Below are positions 1-5,527 of a stretch of DNA of 5,527 nucleotides, piece after piece. Position 1 is the stretch's first letter; every line of letters starts with the position of its first letter. The stretch comes from Dysgonamonadaceae bacterium (GTDB lineage Bacteria > Bacteroidota > Bacteroidia > Bacteroidales > Azobacteroidaceae), in contig JAITTA010000072.1 in the NCBI GenBank assembly GCA_031287395.1, positions 1-5,527 on the forward strand, read 5' to 3'. The translations under genes and the position numbers were made by a program. The notes under the pieces are model-generated. The model was not told the origin of the DNA. It was given only the letters and a program-made list of their open reading frames with translations, and ran no database searches.

Positions 1-1
1 T

Positions 2-589
2 CCGGGAATTGCAATTATCAGCCGGAACTGGAGCAGTGGAAATAAGTTCCAGATCGGAGACCAATGCTGGTCGGGTTTTCCGTTGATTCAATTACCTGAT
101 CTGTCTGCTTTGAAAGCAACCGTAAAAATCAATGAAGTTGATATTGCCAAGATTACGAAAGGGTTACGTGTGGAAATAAAACCGGATGCATTTTCCGACA
201 GTATTTTTCAGGGTATGGTAAATTCCGTAGCGAATCTGGCCGTTAATAAAGAAGGGTCTACTAAAATCAAAGTATTTCCAGTAGAAATTCTGATTAACGG
301 GACCAATGAAAATCTTTTGCCGGGCTTGACCGTCAGTTGCAGGATTATATTAGATAAAATAGACGATGTGCTTTATATTCCGATTGACGCGGTCAAACTG
401 GAAGGCGACAAGCAGTATGTCTATAAAAAAACATCCGGAGGATATGAAAAAACGGAAGTGGAAACCGGAGCAAACAATTCGGATTATGTAGTAATTACAA
501 AAGGATTGAGTGAAAAAGATAAAATAGCATTGATCGATCCTTTTGTAAAAGAAGACGAAAAGAAGAAGGAACCTGCTAAAGAAAAATGA
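2..589 (+). CDS. HlyD/MacA-family periplasmic adaptor subunit (adaptor 1), 5' end outside window
   Basis: This is the C-terminal 195 residues of a membrane-fusion (adaptor) protein, which would link an inner-membrane ABC permease to a TolC duct across the periplasm. The frame is open to the left edge, so the true start, membrane anchor and coiled-coil hairpin lie upstream. Visible parts, numbered from the first in-window codon: the end of the lipoyl-like barrel-sandwich domain (about 1-35, including KFQIGDQCWSGFPLIQLPDL), a beta-barrel domain (about 36-117, with NEVDIAKITKG and the closing PGLTVSC), then a membrane-proximal domain (about 120-182, with VLYIPIDAV and a later GLSEKDKIAL). The protein ends in a Lys/Glu-rich tail (about 183-195). 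Its stop overlaps the next start by ATGA, suggesting translational coupling within one operon. The adaptor family is clear from the domain pattern; the transported substrate is unknown. Confidence 0.9.
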   Translation, partial: PGIAIISRNWSSGNKFQIGDQCWSGFPLIQLPDLSALKATVKINEVDIAKITKGLRVEIKPDAFSDSIFQGMVNSVANLAVNKEGSTKIKVFPVEILINGTNENLLPGLTVSCRIILDKIDDVLYIPIDAVKLEGDKQYVYKKTSGGYEKTEVETGANNSDYVVITKGLSEKDKIALIDPFVKEDEKKKEPAKEK

Positions 590-1602
590 AAATGGGGAAG
601 AAAGATTTATTTAAGGTCCTGTTGTTTTTTTCGCTTTTTTCATTTTTTGTATCCTGTGGGAGTAAAGAAAAAGGAAAAGAAAATACAGGAGAAAGTGCAT
701 CCGGAAAAACGGTGATTGAAACGGGGGAACTGGCTGCAGTGAATTCGAAAGCTTTTGTTTTGCAGCGTTACGGACGTTTCTGGTATGAAATGAAGGTAAT
801 CGGAATCATAGAACACGGGGCTATTGTATCGGAGGGAGATTCTGTGATGCAGTTGGATCCGACGGATATTAAAAAATACATTATCGACCGGGAAAGCCAA
901 TTGGAAACCGAATTGGCAACTCTTCAGAAAATGTATGTCGATCAGGATAACAAGCGAAACGAACTGGAGTCCCAGGCTAAAAGTGAAAAAGCATCTTTCG
1001 ATTTGAAAAAAATAGAGTTGGAGTCGTCCCGTTTTGAACCGGAAAAAACAAGAAAAATCAAAGAACTGGAATTCAGGCAGGCAGAAATTACTTTAGCCAA
1101 AGAACAAAAAAAGAGAAAATTACTGGATGTTATTAACCGTAATGAGATCCGGATACAGGAAATCAGGGTTGAACAGGTCCGTAATGAGATAAAAAGCGCT
1201 TATGAGATTATACCTGCATTGACAATCAGAACTCCGATTTCGGGTGTTTTCCAGATTGCTAGAAACAGGAGGACAAATGCGTTGGTAAAAATAGGGGATA
1301 ATCTCTATACCGGTAATAATCTGGCAAATGTTCCGGAACTGAAATGGATGAAGGTGAATACTCAGGTGAATGAAAATGATTTTCTGAAACTTCAATTGGG
1401 ACAAAAAGTCAATGTTCGTTTGGATGCTCTTCCTAAAATTGTTTTTGAAGGGAAGGTAGCTTATATCGGTAAATTATGCCGAAAGAAAGATGAGAAATCG
1501 CGGCAAAAGGTCTTTGATGTGGAAGTAAACATATTAAAACCGGATGAAAGATTAAAACCGGGGATGACGGTAAGTTGCGAATTTGTAGATTCTAATAGTT
1601 GA
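586..1602 (+). CDS. HlyD-like periplasmic adaptor, predicted lipoprotein (adaptor 2)
   Basis: A second adaptor of the HlyD/MacA type, 338 residues. The N-terminus is a lipoprotein signal: Lys-rich start, hydrophobic stretch 8-22, and lipobox FVSC with the predicted lipidated Cys24, followed by a Lys/Glu/Gly/Ser-rich linker to about 40. Domain order: first half of the lipoyl-like domain (about 71-93, GIIEHGAIVSEGDSVMQLD), a long charged coiled-coil hairpin (about 100-205, with its turn near Pro152), second lipoyl half (about 212-250, TPISGVFQIA and KIGDNLYTGNNLANVPEL), and a beta barrel (about 253-335) ending in LKPGMTVSCEF. Only seven residues follow that Cys331, so the membrane-proximal domain seen in adaptor 1 appears to be absent. 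The start ATG overlaps the upstream stop, and the permease begins 6 bases downstream. A Met at codon 3 is a possible alternative start, but the signal peptide is intact either way. Adaptor assignment is firm; whether it partners adaptor 1 in one complex is inference. Confidence 0.88.
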   Translation: MKMGKKDLFKVLLFFSLFSFFVSCGSKEKGKENTGESASGKTVIETGELAAVNSKAFVLQRYGRFWYEMKVIGIIEHGAIVSEGDSVMQLDPTDIKKYIIDRESQLETELATLQKMYVDQDNKRNELESQAKSEKASFDLKKIELESSRFEPEKTRKIKELEFRQAEITLAKEQKKRKLLDVINRNEIRIQEIRVEQVRNEIKSAYEIIPALTIRTPISGVFQIARNRRTNALVKIGDNLYTGNNLANVPELKWMKVNTQVNENDFLKLQLGQKVNVRLDALPKIVFEGKVAYIGKLCRKKDEKSRQKVFDVEVNILKPDERLKPGMTVSCEFVDSNS

Positions 1603-1608
1603 TTAAGT

Positions 1609-2847
1609 ATGCAATACGAAGAAAATATACGATTAGCCCTCAGGGGATTAGCCGATCATAAATTCCGTTCTTTCCTGACGATGCTCGGTATTATTTTTGG
1701 GGTGGCATCCGTGATTACGATGCTTTCGATAGGCGAGGGTGCTAAGCGTGAAGCCATTGCTAAATACCAGGATTTAGGGGTAAATAATGTGATCATTCGG
1801 GAAAAAAATCTTTCGGATGAAGAACTGGAAGAGGTAAGAGCAAAATTTTCATTGGGTCTCTCCCTCCAGGATGCACGCGTGATAGAAGAAATTGTACCTG
1901 GAGTTGTGAGTACGGCCTCGCAGGCGGAAATCGATTCTGAGGTTAAATACCTTGACCGTTCGGTAAAGTCTACTATTATCGGTGTTACTCCTAATTTTCT
2001 TCCTATGATGAATTATAAAGTATCGAAAGGGGAACTGATCAGCGATAATCAATACGGGGAACGCCTCAGGGTCTGTGTCTTGGGAACAAGTGTGGCCGCT
2101 ACGCTTTTTAAAAATGAAGATCCTATAGGTAAACAGGTAAAGATAGAAGATCAATGGATGGAAGTTGTCGGAGTCCTGGAATCGAAAGCCCTTTTTACAG
2201 AGACTGTGGGAGAGTTGGCGGCCCGGGATCTGAATATGGATGTATATGTTCCTCTGACTACCTTTTTAAATCGTTTCAACCGGAAGAATGAACTGACGAG
2301 TGAAATCCAACAGATAACAGTTCAGGTGGATCAATCCGGCCGGTTGCTTGAGGCTTCCAATCTGATTGGGGAAATCCTGAAAAGACACCATTTCAATAAC
2401 GATGACTATGGAATTGTAATTCCTTATGAGTTGTTAAAACAAGAGGAAAAGGAAAGGCAGATTTATAACTTTTTGTTGGGTGCGATTGCTGCCATCTCTT
2501 TGTTGGTTGGAGGTATCGGGATTATGAACATCATGTTGGCCACCGTGATGGAACGGACCCGTGAAATCGGTATCCGGAGAGCTATTGGCGCCAGAAAGGT
2601 GGATATCATGAGTCAGTTTGTGACCGAGTCGGTAGTGATCAGTATAACCGGAGGGATCATCGGGGTTCTGCTGGGTATTACACTATCGTTGACGGTCTCG
2701 TTGTTTACGGATGTCAACACCTATATCCGCCCGTATTCCATATTCATAGCATTTGCATTTTCTGTAATTGTCGGTATCAGTTTTGGATATTTGCCTGCTA
2801 AGAATGCGGCAAATCTTAAGCCCGTAGATTCTATACGTTACGAATAA
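1609..2847 (+). CDS. MacB/FtsX-family ABC transporter permease
   Basis: Inner-membrane permease of the type VII (MacB-like, mechanotransmission) ABC family, 412 residues, the usual length for versions without a fused ATPase. An amphipathic N-terminal segment (EENIRLALRGLADHKFRSF) leads into TM1 (about 21-41, LTMLGIIFGVASVITMLSIG). A large periplasmic domain follows (about 42-285), then TM2 (about 286-310), TM3 (about 338-366) and TM4 (about 376-396). The family signature after TM2 is present (GGIGIMNIMLATVMERTREI, then GIRRAIGARK), as is the C-terminal GYLPAKNAANLKPVDSIRYE motif. In MacB this fold drives TolC-coupled export of periplasmic substrates without moving them through the inner membrane. 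It sits between the adaptors and the ATPase gene, 6 and 12 bases away, so co-transcription is very likely. No Shine-Dalgarno sequence is visible, which is normal in Bacteroidota. Family call is firm; substrate is unknown. Confidence 0.95.
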   Translation: MQYEENIRLALRGLADHKFRSFLTMLGIIFGVASVITMLSIGEGAKREAIAKYQDLGVNNVIIREKNLSDEELEEVRAKFSLGLSLQDARVIEEIVPGVVSTASQAEIDSEVKYLDRSVKSTIIGVTPNFLPMMNYKVSKGELISDNQYGERLRVCVLGTSVAATLFKNEDPIGKQVKIEDQWMEVVGVLESKALFTETVGELAARDLNMDVYVPLTTFLNRFNRKNELTSEIQQITVQVDQSGRLLEASNLIGEILKRHHFNNDDYGIVIPYELLKQEEKERQIYNFLLGAIAAISLLVGGIGIMNIMLATVMERTREIGIRRAIGARKVDIMSQFVTESVVISITGGIIGVLLGITLSLTVSLFTDVNTYIRPYSIFIAFAFSVIVGISFGYLPAKNAANLKPVDSIRYE

Positions 2848-2859
2848 TACTCTTGTATC

Positions 2860-3561
2860 ATGTTGATAGAAATAAAAAATCTGACGAAAAATTATTCCAT
2901 GGGGGAGAATGAAGTGGCTGCCCTGAAAAACCTTGATCTCAGTATTGCCAAAAATGAGTATGTATCTATTATGGGACCTTCCGGTTCGGGAAAATCGACT
3001 CTGATGAATATTCTGGGTTGCCTGGATACGCCTACCAGTGGAGTGTATAAATTTAAGAACGTGGACGTAAACAGTCTGGACGACGATGCTCTTTCTGCCA
3101 TGAGAAATAAAGAAATCGGTTTCATTTTCCAGAATTTTAATTTGTTGCCTCGTTTGAATGCGCTTCAGAATGTGGAGTTGCCGTTGATTTATTCCGGAAT
3201 ATCCACTGCCGAAAGAAAAAGCAGGGCTTTGAAATCATTGGAACGGGTCGGACTGGCCGATCGTATCGATCATAAACCCGGAGAGTTGAGTGGAGGGCAA
3301 CGTCAACGCGTAGCGATTGCCCGGGCTTTGGTTACTAATCCGGGGATTCTTCTTGCAGACGAGCCGACAGGGGCGCTCGATTCCAGGACGGGGGAAGATA
3401 TCATGCGTCTTTTTCATGATTTGCACCGGGAAGGAAATACCATTATCCTGATTACTCACGAACAGGAGATTGCCGATCATGCCCATCGGAATATCTTTAT
3501 TAAAGACGGAATGATTCATTATGATCGTCCGAATGAGAATAAAAAAGTTTTAAGTTTATAA
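2860..3561 (+). CDS. ABC transporter ATP-binding protein, MacB/LolD type
   Basis: Cytoplasmic ATPase that would power the adjacent FtsX-type permease as a dimer; 233 residues, full length for the LolD/MacB/FtsE group. All catalytic motifs are intact: Walker A GPSGSGKST (39-47), Q-loop Gln91 in GFIFQNFNLLP, signature LSGGQ (143-147) continuing RQRVAIARAL, Walker B ILLADE (163-168), D-loop GALD (171-174) and switch His200 in LITHE. The PRLNALQNVELPLIYSGI stretch after the Q-loop is typical of the group. It starts 12 bases after the permease stop. The last codons (KKVLSL) and the stop fall inside an AAGTTWT-like heptad repeat, so the C-terminal tail may have been reshaped by that repeat, although the catalytic core ends well before it. 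LolD and FtsE are close relatives, but two adaptors and a TolC gene in the operon favour a MacAB-TolC type exporter. Confidence 0.95.
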   Translation: MLIEIKNLTKNYSMGENEVAALKNLDLSIAKNEYVSIMGPSGSGKSTLMNILGCLDTPTSGVYKFKNVDVNSLDDDALSAMRNKEIGFIFQNFNLLPRLNALQNVELPLIYSGISTAERKSRALKSLERVGLADRIDHKPGELSGGQRQRVAIARALVTNPGILLADEPTGALDSRTGEDIMRLFHDLHREGNTIILITHEQEIADHAHRNIFIKDGMIHYDRPNENKKVLSL

Positions 3562-3573
3562 GTTATAAGTTTT
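3545..3573 (+). repeat. Short heptad tandem repeat (AAGTTWT-like) spanning the ATPase stop codon
   Basis: Four back-to-back units can be read: AAGTTTT (3545-3551), AAGTTTAT (3552-3559, one base longer), AAGTTAT (3560-3566) and AAGTTTT (3567-3573), with a degenerate fifth, GGGTTAC, directly after. The ATPase stop codon (3559-3561) lies at the junction of units two and three. No function is evident. It may be replication slippage or a dispersed intergenic repeat of this lineage. Confidence 0.6.
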
Positions 3574-3574
3574 G

Positions 3575-3604
3575 GGTTACGCAAGATAAGACTTACATGT
3601 AACC
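3575..3604 (+). other. Inverted repeat between ATPase and TolC genes (weak hairpin, possible attenuator)
   Basis: GGTTAC (3575-3580) is the exact complement of GTAACC (3599-3604), with an 18-base loop that holds a second small palindrome, TTACATGTAA (3593-3602), overlapping the right arm. The two pairings are mutually exclusive. There is no U-rich tract after the stem, so it is not a convincing intrinsic terminator. A weak attenuator, an RNA processing site or chance are all possible. It lies 22 bases before the TolC start. Confidence 0.3.
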
Positions 3605-3626
3605 TTTAAAAATAAATGATGTACGT

Positions 3627-5114
3627 ATGAAAAAAATATTTTTGACAGCTTCCGTTTTAATGCTTGGCTTTGTCATTGCTTTTTCTCAATCCCCAATGCA
3701 TTTGTTGACCTTGGAGAAAAGTATAGAAATTGCAAAGAAAAAGAGTTATACCATGCTCCAGTTGGAGCAAGATCTTAAAATAGCGGAATACAATCTGAAA
3801 GCTGCCACTAATCGTCTGAAAACACATATTGACCTGAGTTTTACGCTTCCCGAATATACGGAAACGGTCAGGCAATATGAAGACAGCCTGGGTATTTCCT
3901 ATTATCCGGTCAAACAGTTGAATTATTCTACCAACCTGGCTATTAATCAACCTTTACCTACGGATGGAAATATTTATATTCGTGGAGTAGCGATGGGGCT
4001 TGACGACCTGAATACGGATATAAGATCGGCCAATCTGAATACCCGTATCGGATTTACTCAGCCGCTCGATGCTTTTTATGGGTATAATAATATCCGTTCA
4101 TCATTGAAAAGATCGCAACTGGCTTATGAACAATCGTCCAAGTCGTTGAAAAGGGCAGAACTGAATCTTGTTTATCAGGTGAGTAGTGCATATTATAATT
4201 TATTATCTCTTCAGAAAAGTACGGATATTGCAAAATTAGACCTGGAAAGGCAAACAGAAGCTTACGAGATCTCGCAAAACAAATACAAAGCCGGACTAAT
4301 TCGCGAAGTGGATGCCTTACAGATGGAGGTTGATTTGGCCGAAGCGCAGAATAATTATGACATTGCCATACTGAATCAGGAATCGGCCGTGAACTCGTTC
4401 AAAGATTTGCTTGGTATCAGCCTGCAGGAGAGTATTTCCTTGAGTGATGAGTTGAAATATAAGATTGTGATGATCGATACGGATAAAGCCGTTCAACTGG
4501 CTCTTAAAAACAGATCGGAAATCAAAGAACAGGAAATCCAGATAGAATTGCAAAAACTTTCCCTCAAACAGCAAAAGGCTCAGGGAATGATAAAAAGTAA
4601 TATCAATGCTTATTTCGAGAAAGTTGGGGTGAGCCAGCAGGATCTCAATGCGAACTATTTAGATTCTTTTAATAATTCTTACAACAATTTAACCAGTCGT
4701 CCGGCGAATTTTGGGGTCGGATTTACGATTTCCATTCCGATCTTGGATTGGGGAGAAAATAGGGCCATGGTACGGGCGTCGGAATCGAGATTGAAACAAA
4801 CAAACCTGCGTAAAACGGAAATCGAAAGGGAAATAGAAACAGAGGTTAAAAACCTGGTTGCCGGGGTTGGTAGCAGTCTGAAGCGTTTGCAATTACTGGA
4901 GAAGAATGTTTCTGTGGCGGAAAAGAGTTTTGAAATTACTCTCAGCCGTTTTTCAGACGGAGACATAGACAGTCAATCGCTGGCCTTGGAACGTAACCGT
5001 CTCAATACGGCTTATACTTCTCATCTACGTGCATATATCAATTATCAGTTGGCTTTAGCCGATTTGATGCGAAAAACGCTTTATGATTTTCAAAATGATA
5101 TAGGCGTTGAATAA
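3627..5114 (+). CDS. TolC-family outer-membrane efflux protein
   Basis: Outer-membrane duct of a tripartite exporter, 495 residues, normal for the family. A Sec signal peptide is evident at the N-terminus (MKK, hydrophobic core about 4-19, likely cleavage near AFS-QS at 20/21). There is no lipobox Cys, unlike OprM-type relatives. The mature protein shows the internal duplication of the OEP fold: repeat one about 27-265, with helices carrying KYKAGLIREVDALQMEVDLA (219-238), and repeat two about 284-485, with the matching RFSDGDIDSQSLALERNRLN (441-460). The ISIPILDWGENRA segment (368-380) is the usual strand-to-helix entry of the second half. The gene lies 65 bases after the ATPase gene in the same direction, so it is probably the last operon member, though the gap leaves room for separate control. 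Two nearby upstream ATGs (3616, 3619) are out of frame, supporting this start. No Shine-Dalgarno sequence is seen. Confidence 0.94.
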   Translation: MKKIFLTASVLMLGFVIAFSQSPMHLLTLEKSIEIAKKKSYTMLQLEQDLKIAEYNLKAATNRLKTHIDLSFTLPEYTETVRQYEDSLGISYYPVKQLNYSTNLAINQPLPTDGNIYIRGVAMGLDDLNTDIRSANLNTRIGFTQPLDAFYGYNNIRSSLKRSQLAYEQSSKSLKRAELNLVYQVSSAYYNLLSLQKSTDIAKLDLERQTEAYEISQNKYKAGLIREVDALQMEVDLAEAQNNYDIAILNQESAVNSFKDLLGISLQESISLSDELKYKIVMIDTDKAVQLALKNRSEIKEQEIQIELQKLSLKQQKAQGMIKSNINAYFEKVGVSQQDLNANYLDSFNNSYNNLTSRPANFGVGFTISIPILDWGENRAMVRASESRLKQTNLRKTEIEREIETEVKNLVAGVGSSLKRLQLLEKNVSVAEKSFEITLSRFSDGDIDSQSLALERNRLNTAYTSHLRAYINYQLALADLMRKTLYDFQNDIGVE

Positions 5115-5124
5115 TTTTTTGTCG

Positions 5125-5346
5125 TTAATATTCTTCTTCGTTAAAGAAAAAATCTTCTTTGCTGGGATAATCCGGCCAGATGTCTTCAATACATTCGTAT
5201 ATTTCTCCTTCGTCTTCGATTTCCTGCAAATTTTCAATCACTTCCAAAGGAGCTCCGGAACGTAGTGCGAAGTCAATTAACTCATCTTTTGTTGCAGGCC
5301 AAGGGGCATCTTCCAGCTTTGAGGCTAATTCTAATGTCCAGTACAT
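5125..5346 (-). CDS. Small acidic DUF2795-family protein
   Basis: A 73-residue protein that I recognise as a DUF2795-type small protein of Bacteroidota; its biochemical function is unknown. The core WPATKDELIDFALRSGAP (residues 16-33) fits the family pattern of an aromatic/Pro start, a helix, and a Gly-Ala-Pro turn, followed by a second helix (LEVIENLQEI). The second half is extremely acidic and aromatic (EDEGEIYECIEDIWPDYP, then KEDFFFNEEEY). I count 22 Asp/Glu against 4 Lys/Arg. There is no signal peptide or membrane segment, so it should be cytosolic. It lies 73 bases downstream of the cobalamin adenosyltransferase on the same strand and has its own predicted promoter. Its stop faces the TolC stop across 10 bases. 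The plus-strand open frame over the same bases is a shadow: it resembles no family and is Ser-rich. Confidence 0.85.
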   Translation of the reverse strand: MYWTLELASKLEDAPWPATKDELIDFALRSGAPLEVIENLQEIEDEGEIYECIEDIWPDYPSKEDFFFNEEEY

Positions 5347-5390
5347 AAATTTTTATTCTGAAATGTATCTCGGTATTACTACTGATCTCA

Positions 5391-5406
5391 ATTTTTGCGC
5401 AAAAAT
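5391..5406. promoter_or_regulatory. Perfect 16-bp palindrome over the DUF2795 promoter (possible operator)
   Basis: ATTTTTGCGCAAAAAT is exactly self-complementary. It overlaps seven of the eight bases of the predicted -7 element (5400-5407) and covers the expected transcription start near 5393-5395. That is a typical place for a repressor operator. The TTTGC at promoter -7 elements is itself common in Bacteroidota, so part of the symmetry may be coincidence. Confidence 0.4.
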
Positions 5407-5429
5407 ATAATAATTTATTCTATTTGCAA
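5400..5429 (-). promoter_or_regulatory. Predicted Bacteroides-type promoter for the DUF2795 gene
   Basis: Read on the minus strand, TTG (5429-5427) is followed after exactly 19 bases by TATTTTTG (5407-5400), a full match to the Bacteroidota primary sigma consensus TAnnTTTG with the preferred spacing. The expected start near 5393-5395 would leave a leader of about 45-50 bases before the ATG at 5346. The -33 element lies inside the last codons of the upstream adenosyltransferase gene. No rival promoter of this quality was seen elsewhere in the window. Confidence 0.65.
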
Positions 5430-5527
5430 GTTTTTTGCCAGAAAACTTCTTCTCTATTTTTGTCGAAACACTCTTTTCTGGCTAAAATAAAGAAATAATC
5501 CGACAGGCGATTGATGAAGATCAAGAT
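5420..5527 (-). CDS. PduO-type ATP:cob(I)alamin adenosyltransferase, C-terminal end only
   Basis: The last 35 codons of a gene that enters from the right edge; the frame is open from base 5527 to a TAG at 5422-5420. The peptide begins ILIFINRLSDYFFILARK and ends EEVFWQKTCK. The NRLSDYxFxLAR motif is the hallmark C-terminal helix of PduO/MMAB-type adenosyltransferases, which transfer the 5'-deoxyadenosyl group of ATP to cob(I)alamin to make adenosylcobalamin, acting as cytosolic trimers. In Bacteroidota that cofactor serves, for example, methylmalonyl-CoA mutase. The short tail ending in a Trp-containing segment fits members from this phylum. Identification rests on this one motif, as the ATP-binding N-terminus is outside the window, but the motif is distinctive. 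The DUF2795 gene follows on the same strand. Confidence 0.85.
   Translation of the reverse strand: MLIFINRLSDYFFILARKECFDKNREEVFWQKTCK

Noticed and set aside
83..85. TTG at 83 as the start of adaptor 1
   Set aside because: The frame is open to the left edge, and the upstream residues (PGIAII, then KFQIGDQCW) fit the adaptor barrel-sandwich domain, so this is an internal Leu codon of a truncated gene.
3470..3499. Promoter-like TTG-N19-TATCTTTA inside the ATPase gene, ahead of the TolC gene
   Set aside because: The last base of the -7 consensus is wrong, and the site is inside a conserved coding stretch about 130 bases before TolC; chance is the simplest explanation.
640..4966. Several minus-strand frames of 67-101 codons inside the export operon
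   Set aside because: Each lies wholly opposite a well-supported gene, with Phe/Arg/Ile-rich composition typical of antisense frames and no domain pattern.
5143..5160. AAAGAA/TTCTTT hairpin as a terminator for the TolC transcript
   Set aside because: The stem is only A/T-rich with one G:C pair, no U-tract follows, and the bases encode the acidic and Phe-rich end of the DUF2795 protein.
5180..5410. Plus-strand 76-codon frame opposite the DUF2795 gene
   Set aside because: Ser-rich, without recognisable family features, and antisense to a recognisable protein that has its own promoter.
5347..5419. Possible riboswitch (for example a cobalamin type) in the leader of the DUF2795 gene
   Set aside because: The expected leader is only about 45-50 bases, far too short for a cobalamin riboswitch, and no B12-box-like sequence is visible.

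Overview
The window looks like chromosome from a member of the Bacteroidota, most likely Bacteroidales. Four things point there: moderately AT-rich DNA, gene starts without Shine-Dalgarno sequences (A/T-rich leaders instead), an exact match to the Bacteroides-type promoter (TTG-N19-TAnnTTTG) on the minus strand, and a small acidic DUF2795 protein beside a PduO-type cobalamin adenosyltransferase. The species cannot be named from the sequence.

Bases 1-5114 (plus strand) hold most of a tripartite ABC export operon of the MacA-MacB-TolC kind. The order is: the C-terminal half of a HlyD/MacA-family periplasmic adaptor, cut by the left edge; a second, lipoprotein HlyD-like adaptor, joined to the first by an ATGA overlap; a MacB/FtsX-type permease; a separate MacB/LolD-type ATPase; and, after a 65-base gap, a TolC-family outer-membrane factor. 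The ATPase would power the permease in the inner membrane, the adaptors would bridge the periplasm, and the TolC protein would form the outer-membrane exit duct. The substrate is not shown; peptides, antibiotics or lipid-like molecules are all possible for this family. The operon promoter and the N-terminus of adaptor 1 lie left of the window.

The ATPase-TolC gap holds a short heptad AAGTTWT-type repeat that runs across the ATPase stop codon, followed by a GGTTAC/GTAACC inverted repeat.

Bases 5115-5527 belong to a convergent minus-strand unit: the last 35 codons of an ATP:cob(I)alamin adenosyltransferase, then a 73-residue, very acidic DUF2795 protein with its own predicted promoter. The TolC and DUF2795 stop codons face each other across 10 bases with no convincing terminator.

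The points most worth a second look are the two tandem adaptors of different architecture (one seems to lack the membrane-proximal domain and carries a lipobox), the perfect 16-bp palindrome over the DUF2795 promoter, and the pairing of DUF2795 with the cobalamin enzyme. I found no clearly new system, RNA gene, CRISPR array or mobile element. No stretch over 300 bases lacks a gene.
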